Shown here: positions 51,201-59,855 of the stretch, piece after piece
Position numbering within the stretch: the first letter of the stretch is position 1
Layout: the number at the start of each line of letters is the position of its first letter
Source of the DNA: Psychrobacillus faecigallinarum
Lineage (GTDB): Bacteria; Bacillota; Bacilli; Bacillales_A; Planococcaceae
Direction of reading: 5' to 3'
DNA: 64,000 bases
NCBI RefSeq assembly: GCF_014836595.1
Contig: NZ_JACSQO010000001.1
Location: forward strand, 620,001 to 684,000
Position numbers and translations under genes: made by a program
The notes under the pieces: generated by a model
What the model saw: only the letters and a program-made list of their open reading frames with translations
Databases searched by the model: none
Told to the model about the DNA's origin: nothing

Positions 51201-52775
51201 CGAGATGATAAAAACAAGATGGGGAGCAAATCTCACTTTCCCTTTCATCTCATCGACGTCGCGTTCTCGAATTATTTCATATAGAGAAGAAAGAAGTTGA
51301 TCGCGAGTTTCCTCGTTATGGATCAAGCCTTTCGCGTGCATATTTGGGAGGGTGGAATGGGGAAGCCACTTCATCCATTCATAATCCTCATATTCTTCAT
51401 GTTTAAAAATATTAATAAAACGAATATCATGATAGCTATGAGCAAATGCCAATTGTCCAATAATCTGTTGAAGCTCGCGTTTAATAACACTTTCCTTACC
51501 TATCAAACCTAAAATACCTTTATGGAGGTCAGTTGTGACTGGCGCAGATGGAATCGTTTGATATACTTTTTCCATTCTTTGAGCTTCTTCTAACAAATCA
51601 TCGACTTCTCTGTTTGCCAGGTCGCCTGACGTAAGTTTTATCTCGTAGCTAGAAGGAATATCCCCCTTACCCAATCTAAACTGTAGGAAGTCATGACTCT
51701 CTAAGCTTTTTTCCCAAATACGACCGGATAACTCCTCAGTCATTTGTTTCATTTCGTCGAATGAAGGAAAATGATATTCTAAAACAAATTTTTGTTTTTC
51801 GGAGAGCTCATACAACTCTTCACGCAAATTAGCCATATACGCTGCATATACTCTTCTTCGCTTCTCTTCGTTTTCTTTTCGCTTTTTTCGTTCCTTAAAA
51901 TAGTTAATCGTCGAGGTTACAAGAACCGCCATGAACATCGTAATGGAGATAATGACAAATAGTCCTCGTGGTACAAAGATCGTGATTGTACCTATCGCAA
52001 TAAGCATTACAAGTGGTAGGGCAATCGTTAATAACAAACTTCTTCCTGTTGAATCACTTTCCTGAGCTGGAAAGGATATGGATACTTTATCCTCCGGGAG
52101 GTCATATATCATACGAGGAGTTCGTCTATATTCAGGATACATACTATATCTTTCGGATTTGGGAAGCTCTATTTCAGGTAGTAAACTTGTATAGTTTGAG
52201 CTAGTAACTACCTCGATTAAATCCCTTTTAACGAGCTTTATCTCCATGAAAGCCCATTGAAGGACATCCCCTAATTGGATAATTTGATTTGCTTGACATC
52301 TTTTTCCGTTCAAATATAAGGGACAAAGAAAATCCTTCTTTATTATCCAACCATCATTAATTTTATTTACAGAGAAATGTCCAAGCTCTATCTCAGGAAA
52401 CTGTATATTATGACGATAAAACGTTGCATTATCCCCTTTACTGTCAAAAGATACCTCATTTTCATAGTCGGTATAGTATGTCTTTGCTTGGAGCGGAGCT
52501 GATGTTATATAGAGCTTTAGAAATCTTTCTCTTTGCTCGATCGTTAAACTGTTTTCATCTGTTAACTCACCAACCTCCTGGGACCCATCGTTAACTACTA
52601 AACGATTTTCCTTTTTTTCTATCTTAATTTCTCCAAAAAGAAACGGAAAGTTTTGTACGGTCACATCGTGCTCAATAGCTGGGCCAATGGTAAGCGCTGT
52701 GAAGTCTTTTTCTTTTAGTTCTATTCGTTGATAATCTTCTCCATAAAACACCCATAGCTGTAACAATCTGAACAC
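48288..52775 (-). CDS. essC: Type VII secretion ATPase EssC (FtsK/SpoIIIE, YukB-like)
   Basis: The 1495-residue protein has two N-terminal FHA-like domains (1-200), two membrane helices (about 247-295), a coiled coil, and three FtsK/SpoIIIE-type ATPase modules with Walker A motifs GTTGSGKSEF (near 687), GSSGYGKSYT (near 1013) and GPVQRGKTNT (near 1298). Walker B-like segments LFLISDEFAEL and PLIYVAVDNYDI follow. EssC is the hexameric motor that selects and drives EsxA and LXG substrates out. In staphylococci, the variable EssC C-terminus matches the effector repertoire next to it; the same may hold here for the adjacent LXG module. Confidence 0.96.
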   Translation of the reverse strand: MFRLLQLWVFYGEDYQRIELKEKDFTALTIGPAIEHDVTVQNFPFLFGEIKIEKKENRLVVNDGSQEVGELTDENSLTIEQRERFLKLYITSAPLQAKTYYTDYENEVSFDSKGDNATFYRHNIQFPEIELGHFSVNKINDGWIIKKDFLCPLYLNGKRCQANQIIQLGDVLQWAFMEIKLVKRDLIEVVTSSNYTSLLPEIELPKSERYSMYPEYRRTPRMIYDLPEDKVSISFPAQESDSTGRSLLLTIALPLVMLIAIGTITIFVPRGLFVIISITMFMAVLVTSTINYFKERKKRKENEEKRRRVYAAYMANLREELYELSEKQKFVLEYHFPSFDEMKQMTEELSGRIWEKSLESHDFLQFRLGKGDIPSSYEIKLTSGDLANREVDDLLEEAQRMEKVYQTIPSAPVTTDLHKGILGLIGKESVIKRELQQIIGQLAFAHSYHDIRFINIFKHEEYEDYEWMKWLPHSTLPNMHAKGLIHNEETRDQLLSSLYEIIRERDVDEMKGKVRFAPHLVFIISDTSLIAEHVIMEYLEKKDTRELGFSVIFAESAEERMTENVHTLVRYVNEQEGDILIEEGKAVNKPFHLDEYDSVTNERFSRMLRTLNHQIGMKNSIPNSVSFLEMFDVKDVDDIPISQYWKMNESAKSLAVPIGLKGKKELVHLNLHEKAHGPHGLLAGTTGSGKSEFLQTYILSLAVHFHPHEVAFLLIDYKGGGMAQPFKNIPHLLGTITNIEGSKNFSMRALASINSELKRRQRLFDRYEVSHIDDYTTLYKNGVALEPLPHLFLISDEFAELKSEEPEFIRELVSTARIGRSLGVHLILATQKPGGIIDEQIWSNARFRVALKVQDANDSKEILKNSDAASITVTGRGYLQVGNNEVYELFQSAWSGAPYMEETLEGEEDIAVVTDLGLIPLTGIETKVSKKKSNMTEIEAMAAKIAQTQDDMSIQKLQSPWLPPLALRIIPFEYAEPQKDAFLLGMIDEPEKQAQNPIYYEWKKDGNVGIFGSSGYGKSYTLLRILLGIAQNLKPTEAHLYILDYGNGSLLPLKRLPHTADYFTMDEELKCDKLVKLLKDEISNRKVAFQNAEVSNIHMYNKLSDTPLPLIYVAVDNYDIVREEMEELEAQLIQFGRDGQSLGIHLLISATRVQSIRQSLMNNLKTKIVHYLMDNTEAYGVIGRVPFDLEPFPGRAIIKKEDAKFAQLFLPTQGKDDFEVLESLKSEVQTIRAAYASQPGPKPIPMLPLELSSNNFQNYIEEKPAQGMVPLGLDEETVRPIMINFKKNRHLMLIGPVQRGKTNTIKWLIHQLIDQENGFVAIFDSFDRGLATFSDDPQVEYLETKDRLIEWIARVEQHYTEVENSYLESLQNGQSPKIIPAHFIIDGYTRFLQVADVGIQDRLSKLMKKSTHLGFNVIVSANNSEITKGFDAFTNELKLVRQGLVFMKKSEQTLYTVPYERKEAELPLGYAHYVFNGNATKVLIPLCKMERKITQ

Positions 52776-52861
52776 CTTCTTTCAATCACTCATAATTTTG
52801 TGCGAGCAAATACTGAATACATAATAAAACGAATAGAACGCAATATGTCGTATTTACAATG

Positions 52862-54106
52862 TTAGTTCTTAGAATTTTCTTCCGCTTCTTTTTCAGCCTC
52901 TTCTGCTTCTAACATTAATTTTTCGTATTCTTCTACCTCTTGATCTATTTCATTAAGCTGTATTTGCATTTCTTCCCCACTCAGATCCTTATCTGCCTTA
53001 ACTTCTTCACGTCTTTTTAATAAACCAAATGTAATTAACTCACCGTCTTCCATTCCTCGCGCTAGGTCAACGGCCTCTTCTGCCTCCCCACGCCCTAAAT
53101 GTATCCAATATTTTAAATAGGAGGAATCGGTCTGTAACGTGATATTTGATAGTACGTTTTTCTTCTGTTCCTCATCAAGTCTTTCATTTGTTACAGAGGC
53201 GTAAGCTAGCTCATAAAGAACAACATAAGGCATCCCTTTTACGCTATATGGACTTAATAATGTCACTACCTGACTATAATTCTGGCCAAGAAAGTATTCG
53301 TGACTCAATGTATATGCCTCATGTTTAGGCTTTTCATGTACGAAATAAATAATAGTAAATATGATTGCAGGAAGAATTAAAATGCCTAGACCTATAGCTA
53401 AATATTTTGTCCAATTCCATTTCTTTCTTGGTAGTTTTACATTGCTCCTTTCTTTTATTTCTAGTTGTTCCATTTGTTCTGCAATGTAGTCTAAAAGGGA
53501 TTGACTATTCTTCATCCCCATTATGGTAGCTCCAATTTCTTTTAGCTCTAATATTTCGGAGTACTTTAAATACTCTTCAAAGGTAAATGAACCATCAATT
53601 GCAGCTGCTACTACTGCTTTTGTCTCTAGCCAAAGCCTCTCTTCATCCGTTTCATATGGCGGAAGACTCCCTAGAACACCGTAGTAGAGAAACATCGGCT
53701 CAACAGCCTTGCTATATACAATATTTTCAGGACATACAATCAGATTTAATCGAGGATATGGATGTGAGTATACTTTTTCTACTAGCTGATAACCAAGCAT
53801 CCATCTGGATTTTTCCTCTTCCCTCTGAATGTCTTTAAAACGCATATAATCCTTTGGAATCATTGCCTGAAGAATTAGCTCATCATCTGTGATAACTATA
53901 TCTTTAGATATTTTAGGATTTACTTCTTTTAAGAAGATAATTTCCTCTGTACGTTTAAAAGCAACTCGTTCCTTCTGGAATACAAATGTGGTTTTATTTG
54001 CTTCTTCATTTATTTCCGCACCGGTTCTGTTTTTTAAATATGTATAAGTTTTAATTGTTTTAGCTCTTTGTTTAATCTTTTCTTTCTTTTTAGAGGCCAT
54101 ATCCAT
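52862..54106 (-). CDS. essB: Type VII secretion protein EssB (YukC-like)
   Basis: The 414-residue protein has an N-terminal pseudokinase-like domain (ITDDELILQAMIPKDYMRF, LGYQLVEKVYSHPYPRLNLI), one membrane helix at about 230-252 (YLAIGLGILILPAIIFTIIYF) and an extracytoplasmic helical region with an acidic Glu-rich coiled-coil tail (EEVEEYEKLMLEAEEAEKEA-like). EssB/YukC is a core, dimeric subunit of the Ess membrane complex. It precedes essC by 86 bp and follows esaB by 6 bp. Confidence 0.93.
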   Translation of the reverse strand: MDMASKKKEKIKQRAKTIKTYTYLKNRTGAEINEEANKTTFVFQKERVAFKRTEEIIFLKEVNPKISKDIVITDDELILQAMIPKDYMRFKDIQREEEKSRWMLGYQLVEKVYSHPYPRLNLIVCPENIVYSKAVEPMFLYYGVLGSLPPYETDEERLWLETKAVVAAAIDGSFTFEEYLKYSEILELKEIGATIMGMKNSQSLLDYIAEQMEQLEIKERSNVKLPRKKWNWTKYLAIGLGILILPAIIFTIIYFVHEKPKHEAYTLSHEYFLGQNYSQVVTLLSPYSVKGMPYVVLYELAYASVTNERLDEEQKKNVLSNITLQTDSSYLKYWIHLGRGEAEEAVDLARGMEDGELITFGLLKRREEVKADKDLSGEEMQIQLNEIDQEVEEYEKLMLEAEEAEKEAEENSKN

Positions 54107-54112
54107 TTCTCC

Positions 54113-54361
54113 TTAAATGATTTCAATTCGATCGCCGGTCGTAATTCCACAGTCAGACATAGTTAAATGCCCTGGAAACAACTTATCTTTGTTTACCACG
54201 CGTATCCAATGTCCTTCTCGCTTTGGTTCTGAGATGGAAGCAGCCTGCCAGGCAATATCAATCATTTTTTTCATCGTGTAATAATCGGATAGCCGGAGGT
54301 CAATAATTTTCCCGTTATACTTAGAAAGGTCTACTGTAATCTCTATATACACAAATCTCAC
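54113..54361 (-). CDS. esaB: Type VII secretion ubiquitin-like protein EsaB (YukD-like)
   Basis: The 82-residue protein has a beta-grasp fold pattern (FVYIEITVDLSKYNGKIIDL RL, then LFPGHLTMSDCGITTGDRIEII) ending like ubiquitin but without the Gly-Gly tail, as in YukD/EsaB. It is a small cytoplasmic factor required for or regulating Ess secretion. Lies between esxA and essB as in Bacillus yukEDCBA. (The first quoted stretch is 20 residues plus RL.). Confidence 0.92.
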   Translation of the reverse strand: MRFVYIEITVDLSKYNGKIIDLRLSDYYTMKKMIDIAWQAASISEPKREGHWIRVVNKDKLFPGHLTMSDCGITTGDRIEII

Positions 54362-54411
54362 CTCTCGAAAATAGTATTAAAGCTAACCAAAATAGAAGAA
54401 AAAGAAGGAAA

Positions 54412-54437
54412 AGCGCCTTCCGCAGTGGAATGACGCT
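54412..54437 (-). terminator. Imperfect hairpin between esxA and esaB, likely partial terminator
   Basis: AGCG..TTCC pairs with GGAA..CGCT around a GCAGT loop with an internal bulge; on the minus strand it is followed by TTTTCCTTCTTTTT. It sits in the only sizeable gap (105 bp) of the operon, directly after esxA, and would let EsxA be made in excess over the machine. Confidence 0.55.
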
Positions 54438-54466
54438 CTATGTTTTCATCCTTCACATTGCAACTC

Positions 54467-54760
54467 TTACCCTCTGATTTGGCTAGCAATTTGTTGGTCA
54501 GCATCTTGAAGAGCTTGACCAGTACGACTTAATTGCACACTAACCTCACTTAAAAGCTCACGCATATCGTTGAAATGCGGTTTAAGTCTTTCATATTGTT
54601 CTGCAAAGGCTGCACTAGAAGCACCCTCCCACATGGATTGCAATTCGCCAATCATTCCATCCAAACGGCCGATTTGAGAAGCAACCTCACTTGACTCATG
54701 ACTGTAACGTGATGACATAGCATCCAATTCTGCTGGTGTTACGCGAATAATTCCTGACAT
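54467..54760 (-). CDS. esxA: WXG100 protein EsxA (YukE-like)
   Basis: The 97-residue protein is a typical WXG100 helical hairpin: IIRVTPAELDAMSSRYSHES, the W-E-G turn in LQSMWEGASSAAFAEQYERL (residues near 44-46) and a C-terminal helix LSRTGQALQDADQQIASQI that carries the Y/F-xxxD/E-type export signal region. It is the major secreted substrate and structural partner of the Ess system. First gene of the operon, with AGGGGAG close to its ATG and a 720-bp upstream gap holding the promoter. Confidence 0.95.
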   Translation of the reverse strand: MSGIIRVTPAELDAMSSRYSHESSEVASQIGRLDGMIGELQSMWEGASSAAFAEQYERLKPHFNDMRELLSEVSVQLSRTGQALQDADQQIASQIRG

Positions 54761-55375
54761 TCATTACATCTCCCTTGTGTTTAAGTTTTTTAGCAATTTA
54801 TAAAATAACTGTGATAGCTAACGTAAAGAAGTTCTTTATGTTCCTCCACAGGTACTTCCTCTTTTTACTGCTTTATCCAATTAGATTACAAATATTTTAC
54901 ATAAAATAATTGCTAATGGATATATTTTACTTTTTGATACTTTCTGCCATGAATTATACTAAATAAATCCAATTCTTATAGTCTTATCCCCCTGTTCGGC
55001 AATCTATAAACCTATTAATAAAAATATTTTTTTAAGGGGTATAAAACACATTATTTCCATTGCCTAATATAATAAATAACATTCTCTTTTTAAGGAGTCA
55101 AAGAATTCCAAAATTGCTATTTTTACTTTCTAGCACTAATAACTCACAGACTTTCGTCACGTTTTTTTAATAATTAAAATTTATAACAAATTTCTAGCTA
55201 TTATCACCATAAAAACTTTTTCTAAATATCAACATTTTATTATCCTTAACATAAACCAAGTAATTTGCCTCATTTTCTGTAATATAGCATCACCCAAATA
55301 TCTTAGTTCAAAGATACTTGAACCTATGACAAATCCCAACACAAACTCAATCCCTAAACACCCTTATATTACAAA

Positions 55376-55406
55376 AGTGTTACAGGTGCCAGGCACCTGT
55401 AACACT
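55376..55406. repeat. REP-like palindrome, copy F (31 nt)
   Basis: Core GGTGCC-A-GGCACC (55385-55397) with 9-nt arms AGTGTTACA and perfect complement, in the gap between the beta-oxidation and type VII operons. Confidence 0.9.
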
Positions 55407-55441
55407 CCTGACACGATTATCTATTTAATATATAGAACTGA

Positions 55442-55479
55442 AAAAACCATCATCTATTTTTTAATAGATGATGGTTTTT
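55442..55479 (-). terminator. Terminator of the beta-oxidation operon
   Basis: A 17-bp perfect stem (55442-55458 with 55463-55479) closes a TTTT loop; T-run on the minus strand from the complement of the A-run. Confidence 0.88.
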
Positions 55480-55482
55480 AAT

Positions 55483-56325
55483 TTAGTAAGTATAGAACCC
55501 TTTGCCAGTTTTTCGACCAAGTTTACCCGCCCTTACATTTTTTCTAAGTAGAGGTGGGACTCTGTATTTGCTGTCTCCAGTTTCTTCAAACAATGTTTCT
55601 GCTACTGATAAAAGTGTATCTAAACCAATCAAATCAGCTAATGCTAGTGGACCGATTGGTTGGTTTGTTCCAAGCATCATACCTTTGTCTATATCCTCAG
55701 CGGTTGCGATTCCCTCGCCTAAGACAAAAATTGCTTCATTGATCATAGGAACTAGAATACGGTTAACAACAAATAACGGAGCATCTTGTATCGTTATACT
55801 TTCTTTCCCGATGTGCTGGACTAACCCTTTCACCATTTCATACGTCTCATCACTTGTATCAGAGCCTTTTATAATCTCTACTAGCTTCATCACAGGCACT
55901 GGGTTGAAGAAATGCATTCCGATCACTCGGTCCGGACGCTCAGTTGCTGCTCCTATTTCTGTTATGCTAAGGCCTGAAGTGTTAGAAGCTAGAATTGTCT
56001 TTGAATCACAAATAACATCTAATTCAGCAAACACTCTTTTCTTTATTTCGCTGTTTTCTAATATAGCTTCTATTACGATGTCTAACCCTACTAGCTTTGT
56101 TTTATCAGCTGTAAATGTGATTCTACCTAGCACCTGTCCAATTTCACTAAATTCTTTGTTCTCTTTTTTATAGAGTCTCCATAAATTAGCATCAATCTTT
56201 GAAGCTGCTGTTCTCAGTGTTTCGTTGTCAATATCGCATAGCGTCACTTCATGCCCTGCTGAAGCCATCACTTGTGCGATTCCGTTCCCCATGGTTCCTG
56301 CTCCTAATACACCAATCTTCATCAT
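55483..56325 (-). CDS. 3-Hydroxybutyryl-CoA dehydrogenase (3-hydroxyacyl-CoA dehydrogenase)
   Basis: The 280-residue enzyme has the NAD-binding loop MKIGVLGAGTMGNGIAQVMA, the catalytic-region GMHFFNPVPVMKLVEIIKG (His near 140), VVNRILVPMINEAIFVLGEG and the C-terminal KTGKGFYTY, the standard HBD pattern (Hbd/MmgB, about 282 residues). It interconverts 3-hydroxyacyl-CoA and acetoacyl-CoA. GGAGG precedes ATG ATG at 56325. A 202-bp gap separates it from the thiolase gene, so it may have its own promoter as well. Confidence 0.93.
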   Translation of the reverse strand: MMKIGVLGAGTMGNGIAQVMASAGHEVTLCDIDNETLRTAASKIDANLWRLYKKENKEFSEIGQVLGRITFTADKTKLVGLDIVIEAILENSEIKKRVFAELDVICDSKTILASNTSGLSITEIGAATERPDRVIGMHFFNPVPVMKLVEIIKGSDTSDETYEMVKGLVQHIGKESITIQDAPLFVVNRILVPMINEAIFVLGEGIATAEDIDKGMMLGTNQPIGPLALADLIGLDTLLSVAETLFEETGDSKYRVPPLLRKNVRAGKLGRKTGKGFYTY

Positions 56326-56527
56326 GGTTACCTCCTAAAACTCTAAGATGTTCTTTCTAACTTCTCTTTTGATATAACTATTTAAAGCCACTTCAATTAT
56401 CAGAAAATTGCCCGATAATATTATTATACTTCCAATAGAAATACTTATCTAGCGAAACATGATAAATATTGGTAAATTATTATTAGCCCTAGGGACAGCT
56501 TATAGAATCCTTGCATAAATTTCTTCC

Positions 56528-57712
56528 TTAGCTTACATTTTCAATAATAATAGCAATACCTTGACCGCCACCGATGCAAAGGCTGGCTATCCCATACTTT
56601 AACCCTCGTCTTTTTAGCTCATATGCCAAAGAAATAAAGATACGTGTTCCGCTCGCTCCAACAGGATGTCCCAAAGCAATTGCTCCCCCATTGACGTTAG
56701 TCTTTTCTCTGTTAAGACCTAATTCTTTTTCCACAGCTAAATATTGAGAGGCAAATGCTTCATTTATTTCTACTAGATCCATATCCTCTAAAGTTAAATC
56801 TGCTCGAGAAAGTGCTTGTTTAATTGCTGGAACGGGTCCAATTCCCATTATGGAAGGGTCTACGCCAGCTATGCCCCAAGACACAATTTTTGCAATTGGC
56901 TTTAGCCCATGCTTATCTACAGCTTCTCCGCTTGCAATCACTACTGAGGCAGCACCATCATTAATGCCGCTTGCATTACCAGCAGTAACTGTACCGTCCT
57001 TCTGAAATGAAGGCTTTAATGAAGCGAGCTTTTCTGCCGTTACCTGACCTTTAATATGCTCATCCTGATCGACTAAAGTTGTGCCCTTTCTACTCGATAC
57101 TTCAACGCCTACGATTTCCTCTGCAAATCTACCAGACTCTTGTGCATAGGCTGCACGTTTTTGACTAAGTAGAGCAAACTCATCCTGTTCTTCTCGTGAT
57201 GTTCTGTATTGTTCTGCTAATTTCTCCGCAGTCAACCCCATACCACTTCCGATGTACTCATCCGTTAACGTGCTCAGTACCATATCTTCGTACTTCATTG
57301 TTCCCATTTTGCTACCACCAAATCTAGCAGTAAAGTTTGCATAAGGTGACATCGACATATTTTCTGCACCACCAGCAAGAACTATATTAGCTTCTCCCAG
57401 CAAAATCATTTGAGCCGCAGAAACAATAGATTGACAACCGGAGCCACATAGGCGATTGACATTCATGGCTGGAACCTCAATTGGTATTCCTGCTTTTAAA
57501 CCGATATGTCGAGAAAGAAAAGCGGCGTTGGTGCTGGAATGTATGACATTTCCGTAAATAACATGATCTATTTGGTCCGGTTTAACTTGTGACCGCTCCA
57601 TCGCCTCTTTTGCAGTTACTGCTCCTAAATCATCCGCTTTTACACTTGCTAGGGACCCACCAAAACTCGTAAAAGCCGTCCTTGCACCATCAATTAAAAA
57701 TACTGTTTTCAT
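56528..57712 (-). CDS. Acetyl-CoA C-acetyltransferase (thiolase)
   Basis: The 394-residue protein has the thiolase active site: nucleophilic Cys in NRLCGSGCQSIVSA (near residue 88), NEAFASQYLAV, His in GGAIALGHPVGASGTR (near 350) and second Cys in SLCIGGGQGIAI (near 380). Length fits degradative/biosynthetic thiolase II (MmgA-like). It cleaves acetoacyl-CoA or condenses two acetyl-CoA. The gene follows the acyl-CoA ligase by 9 bp. Confidence 0.95.
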   Translation of the reverse strand: MKTVFLIDGARTAFTSFGGSLASVKADDLGAVTAKEAMERSQVKPDQIDHVIYGNVIHSSTNAAFLSRHIGLKAGIPIEVPAMNVNRLCGSGCQSIVSAAQMILLGEANIVLAGGAENMSMSPYANFTARFGGSKMGTMKYEDMVLSTLTDEYIGSGMGLTAEKLAEQYRTSREEQDEFALLSQKRAAYAQESGRFAEEIVGVEVSSRKGTTLVDQDEHIKGQVTAEKLASLKPSFQKDGTVTAGNASGINDGAASVVIASGEAVDKHGLKPIAKIVSWGIAGVDPSIMGIGPVPAIKQALSRADLTLEDMDLVEINEAFASQYLAVEKELGLNREKTNVNGGAIALGHPVGASGTRIFISLAYELKRRGLKYGIASLCIGGGQGIAIIIENVS

Positions 57713-57721
57713 ATTTTCCTC

Positions 57722-59218
57722 CTAACCGTTTCGAAGAGAATTCTTCAAAACCTTTCCGCTTGCATTTCTAGGCAAGCCATCAATGAAATCTACCTCTGCT
57801 GGCATCTTAAATTTCGCTAAATGTTTGGAACAAAAAGCTAAAACCTCTTCTTCCGTAATTTGCTGACCGTCTTTAATCACTGCAAACGCCTTCGGAACCT
57901 CCCCGTAAACCGGGTGAGGGACCCCTATTACAGCAGCCTCTAGCAGTTCAGGGATTTGATACAGTATCTCTTCGACCTCGACTGGATACACGTTTTCACC
58001 ACCGCGAATGATCATATCCTTTTTACGATCTACAATAAAAAGCAGACCCTCTTCGTCAAACTTCCCAAGGTCCCCGCTATATAGCCAGCCATTTTGGATA
58101 GCTCTGTTTGTCTCTTCCTCATTCTTTAAATAACCCTTCATGACCTGAGGACCTTTTATAACTATTTCTCCAACCTGCCCAGTCGGCAAAGACTCACCAA
58201 ACTCATCGACAACTTGAACTTCGGTCAGCGGTAGAGGTTCTCCAACTGAACCCACTTTTTCCAAAGCATAATAGTCCTTCAACGTAGTTGCAGCTGGAGA
58301 GTTTTCCGTTTGACCATACAGATTTTGTACATTTACCGTTGGAAATAAAGCCTTCACCTTTCGAACAACTTCATAGGGCATAGGAGCAGCTCCATAAGTC
58401 AATAACCTTAAGTGAGGAAGCTTCATCTGCTGAATTTTTGGTGTGTTTAATAGAATGCTATACATTGCTGGAACGCCAAAGAAAATGGTAATTTTCTCTT
58501 TCTCCATCGTATTTAACGCTTGCTCTGGAGAAAAAGCCTCTTCTATGACAATAGTTCCTCCCGCATAAATAACTGGAATGCTAAATACATGACTTGCTGC
58601 ACAATGAAACAGCGGAGCTACTATTTGCATTCTATCCCTTCCATTCAGCTCCATTGCCTCTCCCCATATTTGTGCCGTCGAATATACATTCTTAGCAGAT
58701 AACATTACTCCTTTAGGCTTGCCAGTAGTTCCTGAAGTATAAAAAATCACACTTGTTTTCTCTTCCATTGGTGGTACTTCATTCATCTGTATACTCGAGT
58801 CTCCAAGGATGGCTTCTAGCGTGTTATCTCCACCAACCTCAAGTACATCATGAAAACTTTCAAATGTCTCCGTAATTTCATTTAGCACAGATTCTAATCG
58901 AGCGTCATATATAAGGGCCTTTGCCTCCGAATGCTTGAATATATACTCTATCTCAGGAGCAGCTAACTTGGTGTTTACTGGCATCACTGTAAAACCACCT
59001 AGCTGACATGCGTAATAACAAACTAAAAAATAATCGGAGTTTTGTAGGTATAGGGCGATAATATCCTCTTGTTTATAGCCTTTTTCTTGAAAGTAACCAG
59101 CTAGACGTTTTGCTTGCTCATAAAACTCCCTATAGGTTGTCTCTTTTCCATTGAATTGCGTGATAATGTGATTAGGTTGCTCCTTTACATGCCATGCCAA
59201 TTTTTCAGTAATAAACAT
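57722..59218 (-). CDS. AMP-forming acyl-CoA synthetase (fatty-acid-CoA ligase family)
   Basis: The 498-residue enzyme belongs to the ANL superfamily: P-loop-like SVIFYTSGTTGKPKGVML (near 168), QNLYGQTENSP, YSGDLGKFDEEGLLFIVDRK and the catalytic-Lys C-terminal PRNASGKVLK. It activates a carboxylic acid to its CoA ester and feeds the acyl-CoA dehydrogenase of the same operon. The in-frame TTG at 59227 lies inside the ribosome binding site region (GGGGA); the ATG at 59218 is 10 nt behind it and is preferred. The chain length cannot be read from sequence. Confidence 0.92.
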   Translation of the reverse strand: MFITEKLAWHVKEQPNHIITQFNGKETTYREFYEQAKRLAGYFQEKGYKQEDIIALYLQNSDYFLVCYYACQLGGFTVMPVNTKLAAPEIEYIFKHSEAKALIYDARLESVLNEITETFESFHDVLEVGGDNTLEAILGDSSIQMNEVPPMEEKTSVIFYTSGTTGKPKGVMLSAKNVYSTAQIWGEAMELNGRDRMQIVAPLFHCAASHVFSIPVIYAGGTIVIEEAFSPEQALNTMEKEKITIFFGVPAMYSILLNTPKIQQMKLPHLRLLTYGAAPMPYEVVRKVKALFPTVNVQNLYGQTENSPAATTLKDYYALEKVGSVGEPLPLTEVQVVDEFGESLPTGQVGEIVIKGPQVMKGYLKNEEETNRAIQNGWLYSGDLGKFDEEGLLFIVDRKKDMIIRGGENVYPVEVEEILYQIPELLEAAVIGVPHPVYGEVPKAFAVIKDGQQITEEEVLAFCSKHLAKFKMPAEVDFIDGLPRNASGKVLKNSLRNG

Positions 59219-59249
59219 ATTAACCAATCCCCTTTTTAATTGATTAGAC

Positions 59250-59834
59250 TTACTTCATTACTTTCAATAAATAATCACTATAAATATTTTGCAATTCTAA
59301 AAGAGAATTCTCTCCATCTTTCTTGTACCATTGCTGAATCCAGTTTAAGGATCCCAATAAAAGCATTCTTGCCATCTTAGATTCTTTAATGCTAAACTCT
59401 CCACAGTCAATTCCTGCTATAATAACGCGATCGAACCAACTAGCGTATTCATTTCTTTTCTTCAAAATCGGATGAAGCTGATCTGTAGAAAATGTTTCAT
59501 CTGGCTTGATTATCATGTTAAAGGATTCCTTCTCTAGCACCGCATATTTAATATGAACAGCAATCATTTGGCGAAGTATTGCTTCATTAGAAATACAATT
59601 ATGAAAAACCTCTCGAAGCTCTCCGATGGCTTGTTCCAGTACTAGCTCATGACATTGGAAAATAAGATCTTCCTTATTTTTAAAATAATAATAGAGTGAT
59701 CCCTTCGTCATTTGTAGCTCAGCAGCTATTTCTTCCATCGTGGCTCGCTGATATCCCTTTTCATTCATAATTTTGACCGCTGATAAGATAATTTCCTCTT
59801 TCTTCTTCCTGATTTTATTCTCAGAGAGCGTCAA
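59250..59834 (-). CDS. TetR/AcrR-family regulator of the acyl-CoA operon
   Basis: The 194-residue protein has an N-terminal TetR helix-turn-helix (EEIILSAVKIMNEKGYQRAT, MEEIAAELQMTKGSLYYYFKNKEDL) and a helical ligand domain. The open frame begins earlier (59852), but AAGGAGG lies inside that extension and 7 nt before the TTG at 59832-59834, so the TTG start is preferred. It lies inside the beta-oxidation operon, between acyl-CoA dehydrogenase and ligase. FadR-like TetR repressors of Bacillus are released by long-chain acyl-CoA; the same role is likely, with the TTGAACG palindrome as operator. Confidence 0.88.
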   Translation of the reverse strand: MTLSENKIRKKKEEIILSAVKIMNEKGYQRATMEEIAAELQMTKGSLYYYFKNKEDLIFQCHELVLEQAIGELREVFHNCISNEAILRQMIAVHIKYAVLEKESFNMIIKPDETFSTDQLHPILKKRNEYASWFDRVIIAGIDCGEFSIKESKMARMLLLGSLNWIQQWYKKDGENSLLELQNIYSDYLLKVMK

Positions 59835-59855
59835 AATAGAACCTCCTTGCATGCC

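Larger units (their letters stand above)
54761..55482. other. Long AT-rich gap upstream of the type VII operon
   Basis: This 722-bp region is much more AT-rich than its surroundings. On the minus strand a weak promoter-like pair (TTTACG at 54822-54827, 17 bp, TTTATA at 54799-54804) could drive esxA. It also holds palindrome copy F and the terminator of the next operon. No coding frame with a ribosome binding site was found in the rest. Confidence 0.45.

Noticed and set aside
55502-56173. 223-codon plus-strand open frame
   Set aside because: It is antisense to the 3-hydroxybutyryl-CoA dehydrogenase, whose family motifs are intact; no ribosome binding site.
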